Shown in pieces: positions 6,010 through 6,368 of a stretch of DNA of 6,368 bases (positions are counted from its first letter, which is position 1; each line of letters starts with the position of its first letter). The notes under the pieces are model-generated. The model did not search any database and was not told where the DNA came from. It was given only the letters and a program-made list of their open reading frames with translations. The DNA comes from Acidobacteriota bacterium (GTDB taxonomy: Bacteria > Acidobacteriota > Terriglobia > UBA7540), in assembly GCA_003224665.1 (NCBI GenBank), contig QHZM01000322.1, forward strand, positions 1-6,368. The letters run 5' to 3'. The position numbers and the translations under genes were made by a program.

Positions 6010-6368
6010 TCAAAAATCGAACCGATAACCCAAAATCAGTTTGACGATCAGGTGGTCCGTGCTGCGAGTCATTCCCACGCCGACTCCGCAATTGATTTCC
6101 CACCGGGGCGAGAGGTTGAGGTCCACCGTGGGGAAGAGTTGTTGCTGCTGATCCCGAAAAGGGTCAAACCCGGTAATGGGTCCAAGGGAGCCGTAGTATT
6201 CAAACCCGGCCGTCACCTTCTTTGTCAAGTCATAGCCGGCTTTAAAATTCGGGGAAAACTCGAAGCCTTTCTGCACGCTCGGCCCGCGCAGAGACCTGTC
6301 CACGGTGGGGTTAAACGACCAGTACCAGCGTCCTTGTTTTTTGTCGATGATGGGCCGGATCTCCCACG
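6010..6368 (-). CDS. Outer-membrane beta-barrel-like protein, C-terminal part (partial at the right edge)
   Basis: The frame is open from the window edge to a TGA at 6010, giving 119 residues with the 5' end missing. It shows alternating amphipathic strands rich in aromatic residues: WEIRPIIDKKQGRWYWSFNP, FEFSPNFKAGYDL, VTAGFEYYGSLG, FPTVDLNLSPRWEINCGVGV and a final LIVKLILGYRFDF. The C-terminal Phe with alternating hydrophobic residues is the usual signal for BAM-dependent insertion of an outer-membrane barrel. The end resembles the 'putative outer-membrane transporter / phenol-degradation meta-pathway' barrel group that is common in Acidobacteriota and Proteobacteria. That assignment is from memory of the pattern, and the substrate is unknown. 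A GTG at 6303 is an internal codon rather than the start, because the frame continues upstream with good barrel sequence. Confidence 0.75.
   Translation of the reverse strand, partial: WEIRPIIDKKQGRWYWSFNPTVDRSLRGPSVQKGFEFSPNFKAGYDLTKKVTAGFEYYGSLGPITGFDPFRDQQQQLFPTVDLNLSPRWEINCGVGVGMTRSTDHLIVKLILGYRFDF

Overview
The window (roughly 60% GC) holds the front part of a type IV pilus (T4P) inner-membrane alignment operon on the minus strand, followed by three unrelated genes. Reading the minus strand from about 3830 down to 1, the order is: a small excisionase-type helix-turn-helix (HTH) protein, pilM, pilN, pilO, pilP, and the 5' part of a pilQ-type secretin gene that leaves the window. Gaps between these genes are 0 to 15 bases. 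Two junctions are ATGA stop/start overlaps (pilM/pilN and pilP/pilQ), so this reads as one transcription unit. A strong sigma70-type promoter (perfect TTGACA, 18-base spacer, TATAAG) sits at 3839-3868, inside the only long non-coding stretch (3742-4101). Its leader contains a hairpin and a 12-base segment that is exactly complementary to a segment inside the HTH coding region.

Further right, 4102-5229 (minus) encodes a MacB/FtsX-type ABC transporter permease with no ATPase gene next to it. It appears to have lost about 40 to 55 residues just before its second membrane segment. Divergent from it, 5268-5876 (plus) encodes a YkgJ-type cysteine-cluster protein. The 38-base gap between the two is almost filled by an AT-rich, nearly perfect 30-base palindrome made of four ATTGA half-sites. 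At the right edge, 6010-6368 (minus) is the C-terminal part of an outer-membrane beta-barrel-like protein ending in Phe.

How the parts fit (established knowledge of the families): PilM is a cytoplasmic actin-like protein that binds the N-terminus of PilN. PilN and PilO form a membrane heterodimer, PilP links them to PilQ, and PilQ is the outer-membrane secretin through which the pilus passes. The beta-barrel fragment, AMIN domain and secretin point to a Gram-negative bacterium. The GC content, the pilMNOPQ order and the style of the YkgJ, MacB and beta-barrel proteins suggest Acidobacteriota or a related deep lineage; this is an inference by eye and not proven.

The main oddities are: pilP is split over two reading frames, with a five-base homopolymer as a likely site; the MacB-type permease has an internal deletion; an HTH gene leads the pilus operon, with possible RNA or operator structure in its leader; and a palindrome sits in the divergent gap. 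I see no CRISPR array, insertion sequence, tRNA or rRNA. No clearly new system is evident. The best candidate for something undescribed is the HTH-led control of the pilus operon.
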